Positions 1-6,319 of a DNA stretch of 9,957 nucleotides are shown here, one piece after another. Numbering within the stretch: the stretch's first letter is position 1; every line of letters begins with the position of its first letter. The DNA is from Hodarchaeum sp048939725 (GTDB taxonomy: Archaea > Asgardarchaeota > Heimdallarchaeia > Hodarchaeales > Hodarchaeaceae). The DNA is taken from contig JBHLPG010000134.1 in assembly GCA_048939725.1 (NCBI GenBank), positions 1 to 9,957 of the forward strand. Direction: 5' to 3'. The notes beneath the pieces are model-generated. The model was not told where the DNA came from. It was given only the letters and a program-made list of their open reading frames with translations, and searched no databases. The translations under genes and the position numbers were made by a program.

Positions 1-311
1 ATAACCTCATCATGTTCATCGATGAATAAAAGGCCCCCATCACCAGGTATGAAAGCTGTAACCTGTTTTCCATTTTTTATCAATTGTACTCTAGCACACT
101 TTCTAATCGCAGAATTGGGCTGCTTAGATTCAATTCCAACTTTTTCGATGACGATTCCACGAGCTTGGGGTGCTCCTTCTAAAGGATCGAATTTCTCCTT
201 CAATCGAAGGACCTTTCTCTTATAAGTTGTACTCTTCCAACGAAATTTCTTCCTTTTCCGTAATAATTTACTAGCAGCAAATTCTCCTCGTGGTGATTTC
301 AATCCAGTCAT
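1..311 (-). CDS. rps12: 30S ribosomal protein uS12, archaeal type (N-terminal 103 codons; C-terminus off the left edge)
   Basis: This is the small-subunit decoding-centre protein uS12, which contacts helix 44 and helps monitor codon-anticodon pairing. I translated it by hand from the ATG at 311-309. It opens MTGLKSPRGEFAASKLLRKR and contains the conserved loop KQPNSAIRKCARVQL (bacterial equivalent KPNSALRK), then the archaeal/eukaryotic form PGDGGLLFIDEHDEV in place of bacterial PGEGHNLQEH. Archaeal uS12 is about 140-150 residues, so roughly 40 C-terminal residues lie outside. It is the last visible gene of the rpoA'-rpoA''-rpl30e-nusA-rps12 series; rps7 and an elongation factor gene usually follow. 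No clear SD precedes the ATG. The 140-nt gap from nusA suggests its own promoter. Confidence 0.97.
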   Translation of the reverse strand, partial: MTGLKSPRGEFAASKLLRKRKKFRWKSTTYKRKVLRLKEKFDPLEGAPQARGIVIEKVGIESKQPNSAIRKCARVQLIKNGKQVTAFIPGDGGLLFIDEHDEV

Positions 312-357
312 ATTTCTTCGCCAAATTAATTTAAAATTCTAAAATGTATAATCAAAC

Positions 358-365
358 TATATATT
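358..365 (-). promoter_or_regulatory. Putative TATA box for rps12
   Basis: In the 140-nt gap between nusA and rps12 the minus strand reads AATATATA about 47 nt upstream of the rps12 ATG. A start site about 25 nt downstream would give a leader of some 20 nt. A second TATA-like stretch (TATATATAA, about 409-417) lies farther upstream, next to a T10 run on the plus strand (397-406). A weak 5-bp inverted repeat (AGAGT/ACTCT, 420-435) sits just behind nusA. The spacing fits an archaeal promoter, but AT-rich DNA gives such matches by chance. Confidence 0.35.
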
Positions 366-451
366 CTCAGCTTTGAACCGAATAGGGCTGTTATCCTTTT
401 TTTTTTCTTATATATATGAAGAGTTTTGTCACTCTAATTAATCTTAAAAAT

Positions 452-892
452 TCAAGGAGGGCTTTGGATAATTACGTTATTGATTCCAAAGTGTCTTTTC
501 AGTAAAAGACGGGACCTCTGTATATTCCTCCCATTCTTGCCTATAGCTTTTCCCCTTTCCTGCGGAATGACTGTAACTACAACTGTTTTCTTTCCTGATT
601 TCTCATGAATCTCAATGTTTTTTGCTTTAGCAGGTGCAAGTGTATTTGCTGCAAAATTCTCTACATTTTCAGAATATTCAACAATGTCAATCTGCTTTTG
701 AAAATGTTCACGAAGACGTCTGATAGTTGTGCCTCCACGACCAATTACTTTTCCTGTGTCATTTCGTCGAACCACGAAAATAACGCGAGTTTCAGATTTA
801 TCCCAAACGCAATCGACAGCGAGAGCACCTGTAAGTCCTTCGAGAATGGAAATAAATCGGAGTTCTTCTTGGGACATTCTAATATTTGACAA
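452..892 (-). CDS. nusA: Archaeal transcription factor NusA (two KH domains)
   Basis: Archaeal NusA is a short RNA-binding protein made only of the two KH domains of bacterial NusA. It is encoded beside RNA polymerase genes and is thought to act in elongation or termination. Both KH signatures are visible: KVIGRGGTTIRRL in the first and KAIGKNGRNIQRSRLLLKRHF in the second, near the C-terminus. The family N-terminus (EELRFISILEGLTGA) is also present. I chose the TTG at 892-890 (146 residues): AGGAT at 901-905 lies 8 nt upstream, and the resulting MSNIRMSQEELRF matches the family's usual few residues before the EEL/M-R-Y/F motif. The alternative ATG at 877-875 gives 141 residues with no SD nearby. 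An ORF extending up to 982 would overlap rpl30e and is unlikely. Confidence 0.93.
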   Translation of the reverse strand: MSNIRMSQEELRFISILEGLTGALAVDCVWDKSETRVIFVVRRNDTGKVIGRGGTTIRRLREHFQKQIDIVEYSENVENFAANTLAPAKAKNIEIHEKSGKKTVVVTVIPQERGKAIGKNGRNIQRSRLLLKRHFGINNVIIQSPP

Positions 893-900
893 GCAAAAAC

Positions 901-905
901 ATCCT
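901..905 (-). promoter_or_regulatory. Shine-Dalgarno site deciding the TTG start of nusA
   Basis: The minus strand reads AGGAT, then 8 nt, then TTG at 892. The motif lies immediately after the rpl30e TGA stop (909-907). It is 23 nt from the downstream ATG at 877, too far to serve it, so it favours the TTG start and reinitiation after rpl30e. Confidence 0.5.
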
Positions 906-906
906 A

Positions 907-1206
907 TCAAATATAATCTAGAATTTTGGAATTCCCTGGATCTAAAATCGCTAGTGTAGAGACGACATGAGGACGCCCGCATGCTGCACCAAGATCAAAT
1001 CCAGTTTTCTCATATTCAATGACTGGGATCTGCGAGAGTTCACAATTTCTTAATAGTTTTCTCTTAGAGTCTAACGGGATATTACTTGAAATTAGGGCTG
1101 CTTTAACTTTCCCGCTTAAAACGCTTTTAATCGTAGCACTATATCCTATTTTCACTTTTCCAGTACTTATAGCCATACTTATGGCTTTTTCTATTTCTTG
1201 TTTCAT
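907..1206 (-). CDS. rpl30e: 50S ribosomal protein eL30
   Basis: This 99-residue protein belongs to the L7Ae/L30e RNA-binding fold and is a large-subunit ribosomal protein found in archaea and eukaryotes but not bacteria. Visible family features are GKVKIGYSATIKSVLSGKVKA near the N-terminus, AALISSNIP, and the C-terminal block FDLGAACGRPHVVSTLAILDPG, which matches the archaeal eL30 pattern. Length is normal. The ATG at 1206 is only 2 nt after the rpoA'' stop and has no strong SD, so translation is probably coupled to rpoA''. Position between rpoA'' and nusA is the classic archaeal arrangement. Confidence 0.96.
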   Translation of the reverse strand: MKQEIEKAISMAISTGKVKIGYSATIKSVLSGKVKAALISSNIPLDSKRKLLRNCELSQIPVIEYEKTGFDLGAACGRPHVVSTLAILDPGNSKILDYI

Positions 1207-1208
1207 GG

Positions 1209-2402
1209 TTATACATCTTCTACACTTTTATTGTCGCGTTGATATCCAGACCACATAATAAGATCAACAGTACCAGTACCAAGGGGTATTATCTGGCCAA
1301 TGATAACATTCTCTGTAATTCCTCGGAGTTTATCGCGTTCTCCACGGGCAGCTGAATTCAATAAGTGTTTTACTGTTACTTCAAAAGAAGCTCTAGCAAG
1401 AACACTTTCTTTTTCGCCGCTAATTCCGTGGCGGCCTATTTGTCGAAGATTTCCATCTTGAGTCATAATATCGGAAACTAGCATTATATGACGAATATCC
1501 ACATCTAATCCTTGGTCTTGTAAGACCGCTGTAGCTTCATCAATGATTGCTTGCCTTGTAGCTTCGATTCCAAGAGTATCTCGAATCTCCTGAATATGAT
1601 TAGTTTTAATTCTTGTTGGATCAACACCAGGAATACTTAATACATCAGGAAGGTTGCTTCCTGCAGTAAACAGAACCCATTCATCTAGCTCCTGGTCTTT
1701 CGATATGATAACTCGTGTAATCCCTTTTACACCCTTTAATTTAAGATCCCTGATTTTTTCGTTTAATTTGTAGATATCATCAATTGTCAAATCTTTTGAA
1801 TCAATGATAATTTCGTTATTGTTATACGTCACCTCACCCTTTTTTAGCTTTGATAGCTTATCTATAATGAGTTCAGGGGTTAAACCTTTATCCCTCATTA
1901 AAATATCGTTAAATGTTATTTTAATTTGCATTAAGGCAAGATCAACTGTAATGTCATCACTTATTGATTCAACTGTGGATAGCTCGATCATTCTTTGAAC
2001 TTCTTGAGCTTTTTCTTTGTCTTTTGAAAAGGGTTCTTCGAGGTACACTGTCATATAGGGAGACGCAGGATTTTTACGTGCATCTAGAATCTCTATCAAA
2101 CGTGGTAAACCTAGAGTGACATTCAATTCAGCTACACCAGCGTAATGAAAGGTTTTTAATGTCATCTGAGTTCCAGGTTCTCCTATTGACTGAGCTGCTA
2201 CCGTTCCAATAGCTTCTCCAGGTTCGACAAGAGATCGAAGATACGCGTCTTCAACTGAATCGAGAATTTTATTTACAATTTTTTTATTCAGTTCTGGTAA
2301 TTCTGATAGTTTGCGAAATATATCAGACCGAATACTTTTAGGAAATCGATCCTCTCTTTCATTGATTAATGCCTGAAGCTGATCTTTTGACAAATTTGCC
2401 AT
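1209..2402 (-). CDS. rpoA2: DNA-directed RNA polymerase subunit A'' (RpoA2)
   Basis: This is the C-terminal part of the largest RNA polymerase subunit, equivalent to the end of bacterial beta' and eukaryotic Rpb1, encoded separately as in most archaea. The trigger-loop region is plain at about residues 60-110: PGEAIGTVAAQSIGEPGTQM followed by TLKTFHYAGVAELNVTLG and PRLIEILDARK. The C-terminal jaw/clamp motif DIMTQDGNLRQIGRHGISG and ARASFEVTVKHLLNSA are also present. I chose the ATG at 2402 (397 residues) because GAGGGG at 2412-2417 lies 9 nt upstream. The longer reading from 2477 would overlap rpoA' by 62 nt and adds 25 residues that do not look like the family. The stop is 2 nt before rpl30e. 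Confidence 0.97.
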   Translation of the reverse strand: MANLSKDQLQALINEREDRFPKSIRSDIFRKLSELPELNKKIVNKILDSVEDAYLRSLVEPGEAIGTVAAQSIGEPGTQMTLKTFHYAGVAELNVTLGLPRLIEILDARKNPASPYMTVYLEEPFSKDKEKAQEVQRMIELSTVESISDDITVDLALMQIKITFNDILMRDKGLTPELIIDKLSKLKKGEVTYNNNEIIIDSKDLTIDDIYKLNEKIRDLKLKGVKGITRVIISKDQELDEWVLFTAGSNLPDVLSIPGVDPTRIKTNHIQEIRDTLGIEATRQAIIDEATAVLQDQGLDVDIRHIMLVSDIMTQDGNLRQIGRHGISGEKESVLARASFEVTVKHLLNSAARGERDKLRGITENVIIGQIIPLGTGTVDLIMWSGYQRDNKSVEDV

Positions 2403-2411
2403 ATTAATGTT

Positions 2412-2417
2412 CCCCTC
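2412..2417 (-). promoter_or_regulatory. Shine-Dalgarno site of rpoA2 overlapping the rpoA1 stop
   Basis: The minus strand reads TGAGGGGAACATTAATATG. The TGA stop of rpoA' overlaps the first bases of GAGGGG, which sits 9 nt before the rpoA'' ATG. This fixes the rpoA'' start and suggests translational coupling of the two halves of the largest subunit, which are needed in equal amounts. Confidence 0.75.
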
Positions 2418-5103
2418 AATCTTCTTCTGTGGAAAGGACTTCTTCAATAATCGCATCAATGTCGACAGGTCTTCCATGGTACGATTTCATTGGATCTACT
2501 CCATCTTCTCCATATCGTAGTTGTACTACATCTCCTTCAGTTGTTCGGACAATTATGTCGTAGTTGACGTGGAGATCCTGCAAAGCATTTACTAATCTCC
2601 GCTGGAGATAACCGCTCGTAGAAGTTCGGACTGCTGTATCTACTAATCCCTCACGCCCTCCTTGTGCGTGGAAAAAGAACTCAGTAGGAGATAATCCAAT
2701 ACGATAATTGGAGCGCACAAAACCTCGTGCAACTGGTCCAATATCATTTTTCTTGAAATGTGGTAATGAACGTTTCCGATATCCTCTTAGTATCCTTTCT
2801 CCCCTAATAGATTGCTGTCCAACACATGCAGCCATTTGAGCGATGTTAAGTTGAGTACCTTTTGCACCCGTTGATGCCATTACAACTGCTGAATTCGAAA
2901 TACCCATGTAATCGTTTGCAACACTCCCAGCGCTGTCTCTAGCTCTAGCCAGCACACTCATAATACGCATTTCCAGAGTTTCTTCCAGAGATTTTCCTGG
3001 AAGAGGTTCTAGTTCTCCTCGCTGGTAAGCTTCAATGATTTCATTCGCAGCATTTTCGTTCTCCATGATAAGAGTTCTAATTCTTTTTTTACCCTCATCA
3101 GGCATGTTTATATTAGAATACCCCAAACTAAATCCTTCATGTGAAAGAAATTCTAATAGCATTTGAGTCAGGGAATCTAAGAATATTCTAGCTCTATCAC
3201 TTCCGTGATCTTTGACTACGACGTGTAACACACTTTCAGACTCATCTGCACCTATTGCTCGTCGGTCAATTACTCCAGATAGCAACTGCCCTGACCTGAT
3301 ATATACCGAGCTATCATATTCGCAGAGCTCTGCTTTACAGACATCATGTTTTCGACAGGTTCTAGCTTTTGTAGTCACATTGACATCTGAAGGTAATAAT
3401 AGACTAAAAACTTGTTTTCCAGTCCATAATTCAGTGGGATGGATAATTGCTGGTAGAGGAAGTTCCCTTTCATAATTTCCTGCGAGAAGTAGTTGCCAAA
3501 CGTCTTCTTTCGAGATTAAAGTCTTTTTTCGAGTAAGTAAAAAAGAAGCAGACACATAATCATGAAGTGCACCAATAATTGGTCCTCCATATCTTGGTGA
3601 TAGGATTTGTTCTTGAACTCTCATTAACACACGAGTTTCAGCCCGAGCCTCTTCACTTTGTGGGACATGGAGATTCATTTCATCTCCATCAAAATCAGCA
3701 TTATAAGGTGTACATACACATAAATGTAATCTAAATGTCTTAAATGGCATCACACGAACTTCATGAGCCATGATAGACATACGATGAAGAGATGGCTGCC
3801 GATTAAAGAGAACCATATCGCCATCACGAAGGTGACGTTCAACTATAAAACCTTGATCAATCATTTCTGCAGTGTTATTTAGATCGCCAACAAATCGTAA
3901 ATCAATTCTTTTTCCATCTGGTCTTATGATATAATTGGATCCAGTTTTAGAGACACCTGTTTTCTCATCTATTTCTGGATTGGGGCCATTCATAACCAGT
4001 TCTTTCATTTCTTCAATATTCCATTCGGTAACTCTTTCTGGAACAGTTAAAATTTTCGCAATTTGTTCTGGAACTCCAACTTCATTGATTGATATGTTTG
4101 GATCGGGTGAAACAACCGTTCTAGCAGAGAAATCAACCCTCTTACCAGATAAATTTCCTCGGAATCGGCCTTCCTTTCCTCTCAGCCTTTGGGTAAGTGT
4201 TCTTAGAGCTCGACCTGATCTATGTCTCGCAGGCGGTATTCCTGCAACTTCATTGTCCATGAAAGTTGTGACATGATATTGTAAAAGCTCCCATAAATCT
4301 TCTACAATGAGTTGAGGAGCTCCTGCTTCAATATTTTCCCTTAACCTTTGATTAATTCTAATAATATCTACTAATTTATGTGTTAAATCATCTTCGCTAC
4401 GCACACCAGACTCCAATGTAATCGAAGCTCGAACAGAAACAGGAGGGACTGGTAAAACAGATAAAATCATTCTTTCAGGGCGAGAATGGTTTGCATCAAT
4501 ACCTAATAAGTTTAAGTCTTGTGTTTGAATCCCTTCAAATCGTTTTTGAATTTCTGAAGGGGTAATACGAACGGATCCTTCAGGAGTTTCCTCATAAAAG
4601 CTAGTTGGTTTTTCATATTTTATTTTATATTGGGGTTGACTACAATGAGGACACTCCGATTTTTTCCTAGCTTCTTTAACAACTTCTTTAATCGTCTCAG
4701 AACTAGTCTTAATATCATCTTCTGAAGCAGCTTTATCAATTAATCTTTGATATTTCTTTATTATTAGTGAATCTAACAAAATTCGTGAACAAGCCCTACA
4801 TGTTGAACGAAGCAGCTTGTATATAATAGATTTCGCATACCCCACATGAACGACGGGTCTCGCAAGTTCAATCATACCAAAGTGGCCTGGACAATCCCCC
4901 ACTTGATTTCCACAAGTTTTGCAGCGTTGGCCAGGTTCGATCGTACCAAGACGACGGTCTATTAAACCACCTTCAATAGGTGTTCCATCTTCATTATAAG
5001 TATCTGCAGTTATAATTTTTGTAACAGCCATCTTTCTAATTTCATCAGGTGAAAGAATGCCAAATTGGATTTGGTTAATTTTTTTTAGTTCAGGCGTCCA
5101 CAT
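2416..5103 (-). CDS. rpoA1: DNA-directed RNA polymerase subunit A' (RpoA1)
   Basis: This is the N-terminal, catalytic two-thirds of the largest RNA polymerase subunit, 895 residues from the chosen start, normal for archaeal A'. In order: the opening QIQFGILSPDEIRKMAV; a zinc site CKTCGNQVGDCPGHFG (cysteines near 61, 64, 71, His 74); a second zinc site from CRAC (about 102-105) and CPHC (about 151-154); the clamp/switch block RGKEGRFRGNLSGKRVDFSA; the Mg2+-binding NADFDGDEMN (about 468-477) with the three catalytic aspartates; and near the end the bridge-helix region PTEFFFHAQGGREGLVDTAV. The subunit ends normally after IIEEVLSTEED. The ATG at 5103 is preferred to the one at 5124 because GGGAG lies 8 nt upstream of it and because family members start close to the QIQFG motif. 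rpoB is not upstream. Confidence 0.98.
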   Translation of the reverse strand: MWTPELKKINQIQFGILSPDEIRKMAVTKIITADTYNEDGTPIEGGLIDRRLGTIEPGQRCKTCGNQVGDCPGHFGMIELARPVVHVGYAKSIIYKLLRSTCRACSRILLDSLIIKKYQRLIDKAASEDDIKTSSETIKEVVKEARKKSECPHCSQPQYKIKYEKPTSFYEETPEGSVRITPSEIQKRFEGIQTQDLNLLGIDANHSRPERMILSVLPVPPVSVRASITLESGVRSEDDLTHKLVDIIRINQRLRENIEAGAPQLIVEDLWELLQYHVTTFMDNEVAGIPPARHRSGRALRTLTQRLRGKEGRFRGNLSGKRVDFSARTVVSPDPNISINEVGVPEQIAKILTVPERVTEWNIEEMKELVMNGPNPEIDEKTGVSKTGSNYIIRPDGKRIDLRFVGDLNNTAEMIDQGFIVERHLRDGDMVLFNRQPSLHRMSIMAHEVRVMPFKTFRLHLCVCTPYNADFDGDEMNLHVPQSEEARAETRVLMRVQEQILSPRYGGPIIGALHDYVSASFLLTRKKTLISKEDVWQLLLAGNYERELPLPAIIHPTELWTGKQVFSLLLPSDVNVTTKARTCRKHDVCKAELCEYDSSVYIRSGQLLSGVIDRRAIGADESESVLHVVVKDHGSDRARIFLDSLTQMLLEFLSHEGFSLGYSNINMPDEGKKRIRTLIMENENAANEIIEAYQRGELEPLPGKSLEETLEMRIMSVLARARDSAGSVANDYMGISNSAVVMASTGAKGTQLNIAQMAACVGQQSIRGERILRGYRKRSLPHFKKNDIGPVARGFVRSNYRIGLSPTEFFFHAQGGREGLVDTAVRTSTSGYLQRRLVNALQDLHVNYDIIVRTTEGDVVQLRYGEDGVDPMKSYHGRPVDIDAIIEEVLSTEED

Positions 5104-5111
5104 AAGGTAGT

Positions 5112-5116
5112 CTCCC
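5112..5116 (-). promoter_or_regulatory. Shine-Dalgarno site fixing the rpoA1 start at 5103
   Basis: The minus strand reads GGGAG, then 8 nt, then ATG at 5103. No comparable motif precedes the in-frame ATG at 5124, so the longer N-terminus (seven extra residues) is less likely. Confidence 0.65.
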
Positions 5117-5136
5117 AGTAACATAACAGATAGAGC

Positions 5137-5144
5137 AAAATAAA
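5137..5144 (-). promoter_or_regulatory. Putative TATA box of the rpoA' operon
   Basis: TTTATTTT on the minus strand lies about 33 nt upstream of the rpoA' ATG. A start site about 25 nt downstream would give a short leader still containing the SD. A second candidate (TTAAAAA, about 5168-5174) lies upstream. Because rpoB does not precede rpoA' here, the operon must have its own promoter in this gap; which element is used cannot be decided by eye. Confidence 0.35.
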
Positions 5145-5422
5145 GAATTTAGGAATATTGATGAGTTTTTAAGGAAAGGTACTGGTAATGAATGTGAAAA
5201 TTACTCAACTAACGCTAGCTGCATAGTTGTTTATGTATTTTGACTAAGACCAGCCAGAAGTTTGCTTCCTTCAATTGAAATAATAATAGCAGAATTAAAG
5301 GAGAGGGATAAAAATTTTAGAAAGCTAATGGTCAGAAAAAACAATATGGCATGAAAAATTAGGTTTTCGTGTTCATTCACATCGCATTTACATAATTATA
5401 TTTAGATATACTTGATGAAATT

Positions 5423-5429
5423 AAAAAAA
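5423..5429 (-). terminator. Putative oligo-T terminator of the minus-strand membrane operon
   Basis: A run of seven T on the minus strand lies about 37 nt beyond the stop of the 61-residue ORF (5467). Archaeal RNA polymerase commonly terminates at T-runs without a hairpin. Its position after the last gene of the operon and before the rpoA' promoter fits a transcript end, but T-runs are common in DNA this AT-rich. Confidence 0.4.
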
Positions 5430-5466
5430 CTTTCACAAATAAGCTTTTTCTGTTACTATCATTCAT

Positions 5467-5652
5467 TTAGTTATGAAGGATCAGATTATTCAGAGTAAAT
5501 ATGAAAAGACCAGCAAATAGGCAGAATTTTCCGATCCGATTGCCAGTGGGGGCATAGATGATTGAGCCAAGAGCTATTAAACAAGCTCCAAATTGCACAG
5601 AAACAATAATTTCGATGCAGGTGAAAATTATTATTGTGATGATTTCAACCAA
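5467..5652 (-). CDS. Small two-helix membrane protein, unrecognised family
   Basis: A 61-residue protein with two predicted membrane helices (about residues 4-33 and 41-58) joined by a short polar turn YAPTGNRIGK. No family is recognised with confidence. The start is TTG at 5652, supported by GGAGG at 5665-5669, 12 nt upstream within the last codons of the preceding gene, whose stop is only 6 nt away; translation is probably coupled. The stretch from Gly29 (GSIIY, then GK, then LxIxTLxxxI) resembles the first repeat of the 173-residue protein before it (GAIVY, NGK, LAILTLLFYI). This suggests a shared two-helix unit. The hairpin shape recalls VirB2/TrbC-type pilin subunits, but that is inference from shape only. 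Confidence 0.6.
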   Translation of the reverse strand: MVEIITIIIFTCIEIIVSVQFGACLIALGSIIYAPTGNRIGKFCLFAGLFIFTLNNLILHN

Positions 5653-5658
5653 GTTAAA

Positions 5659-6180
5659 TTATGTCCTCCATATCGGCATATTAGGAAATTGAAAGCCCAA
5701 TGGGAAAATTACACATAATAAACAGATTACGCTTTTTTTCAAGTTTTTTTTCCGCTTCATATCAGACGAAATAATGTAAAGACCAAGATTTCCAAGAAAT
5801 ACGATAAGAGATAAAGAAGCGAAAATAAACAGCAGGTAAGCTGTGATAAAGGTTGCTAAAGACTGAAATCCGTCAAATGGTTCAATTATCTCTCCCATAT
5901 TAGGAAAATTTGGATTAAAAATATAGAATAGGAGTGTTAAGATAGCTAATGATCTTAGAATCATCATTTTTCCATTTTCCTCGTTATAATCCAAAAGATA
6001 GACTATTGCTCCTAATATTATTGAAAGATTTACTGTAAAAATAGTGATACATATTAGAATTGGGAAGACTGATAAAAAAAAATCATTTATCTTGTTAGAA
6101 ATTAATTCTAAATAACTTATAACCTCACTTGAGAAGAAATCTCTATCAACCTTCACAAAAAATAAATCAAGATGAATCAA
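5659..6180 (-). CDS. Four-helix membrane protein with an internal FPNM repeat, unrecognised family
   Basis: A 173-residue protein with about four hydrophobic segments (roughly residues 35-62, 73-88, 107-137, 148-163) and short charged turns. No family is recognised. It shows an internal duplication: residues 57-95 and 130-168 align over 39 positions with no gap. Both copies begin with Gly after a hydrophobic run, carry a charged turn and a Lys at position 15, and end in identical FPNM. About eight positions are identical and many more are conservative. The start is taken as TTG at 6180, the first possible start after an in-frame stop at 6201-6199; a weak AGGGA lies about 6 nt upstream. GTG at 6156 is an alternative. 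It sits in the ATPase operon and may be a structural or pilin-like part of the same machine. Confidence 0.7.
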   Translation of the reverse strand: MIHLDLFFVKVDRDFFSSEVISYLELISNKINDFFLSVFPILICITIFTVNLSIILGAIVYLLDYNEENGKMMILRSLAILTLLFYIFNPNFPNMGEIIEPFDGFQSLATFITAYLLFIFASLSLIVFLGNLGLYIISSDMKRKKNLKKSVICLLCVIFPLGFQFPNMPIWRT

Positions 6181-6301
6181 GATTATCCCTAAAACTAGTT
6201 ATTAGAAGTATCTGAATCCATATTAAAAATTCAACAAGCCATATAAACTCCCAATAATATGAAAGACATATTTTCTCATTGAGAAGAATCTCCTTCTTCA
6301 T
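6167..6301 (-). CDS. Possible 44-residue single-helix membrane peptide
   Basis: An ATG-initiated frame beginning MKKEILLNEK and continuing into one strongly hydrophobic, aromatic segment (about residues 15-36, with tryptophans at 17, 21 and 28), ending in a polar tail. It fills the otherwise unexplained 139-nt gap between the ATPase stop (6320) and the next gene: it starts 18 nt after that stop and overlaps the start of the 173-residue gene by 14 nt, as in translationally coupled operons. Against it: no SD is visible and a 44-codon frame can occur by chance in AT-rich DNA. A 6-bp inverted repeat (6283-6299) lies over its first codons. Function unknown. Confidence 0.35.
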   Translation of the reverse strand: MKKEILLNEKICLSYYWEFIWLVEFLIWIQILLITSFRDNLDSS

Positions 6302-6319
6302 AATAATGAAAATAAGAAC

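Larger units (their letters stand above)
5104..5466. other. Intergenic region between rpoA' and the membrane-protein operon
   Basis: This stretch of about 360 nt holds the putative rpoA' promoter and SD at its left end and a T-run terminator candidate at its right end. No tRNA-like cloverleaf or convincing gene was found. One minus-strand reading frame (GTG at 5380 to TAA at 5231, 49 codons) is open and has a hydrophobic N-terminal half, but no SD precedes it and I do not recognise it. In most archaea rpoH and rpoB would occupy this position. Confidence 0.6.

Noticed and set aside
605..889. Plus-strand frame of 94 codons opposite nusA
   Set aside because: Antisense shadow of a clearly recognised gene; no family features and no start context.
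893..982. Longer N-terminus for nusA starting at 982
   Set aside because: It overlaps the well-supported end of rpl30e in another frame and adds a Cys/Arg-rich segment unlike any NusA; internal starts at 892 or 877 are better.
2403..2477. Longer N-terminus for rpoA'' starting at 2477
   Set aside because: It overlaps the conserved C-terminal end of rpoA' by 62 nt, and the ATG at 2402 has a clear GAGGGG SD.
3935..4276. Plus-strand frame of 113 codons opposite rpoA'
   Set aside because: Lies wholly opposite the conserved clamp and switch region of rpoA'; its composition is explained by the complementary codons.
6283..6299. GAAGAA/TTCTTC inverted repeat after the ATPase gene as an intrinsic terminator
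   Set aside because: The stem is 6 bp and AT-rich with no following T-run on the minus strand, and it overlaps the first codons of the possible 44-residue frame.
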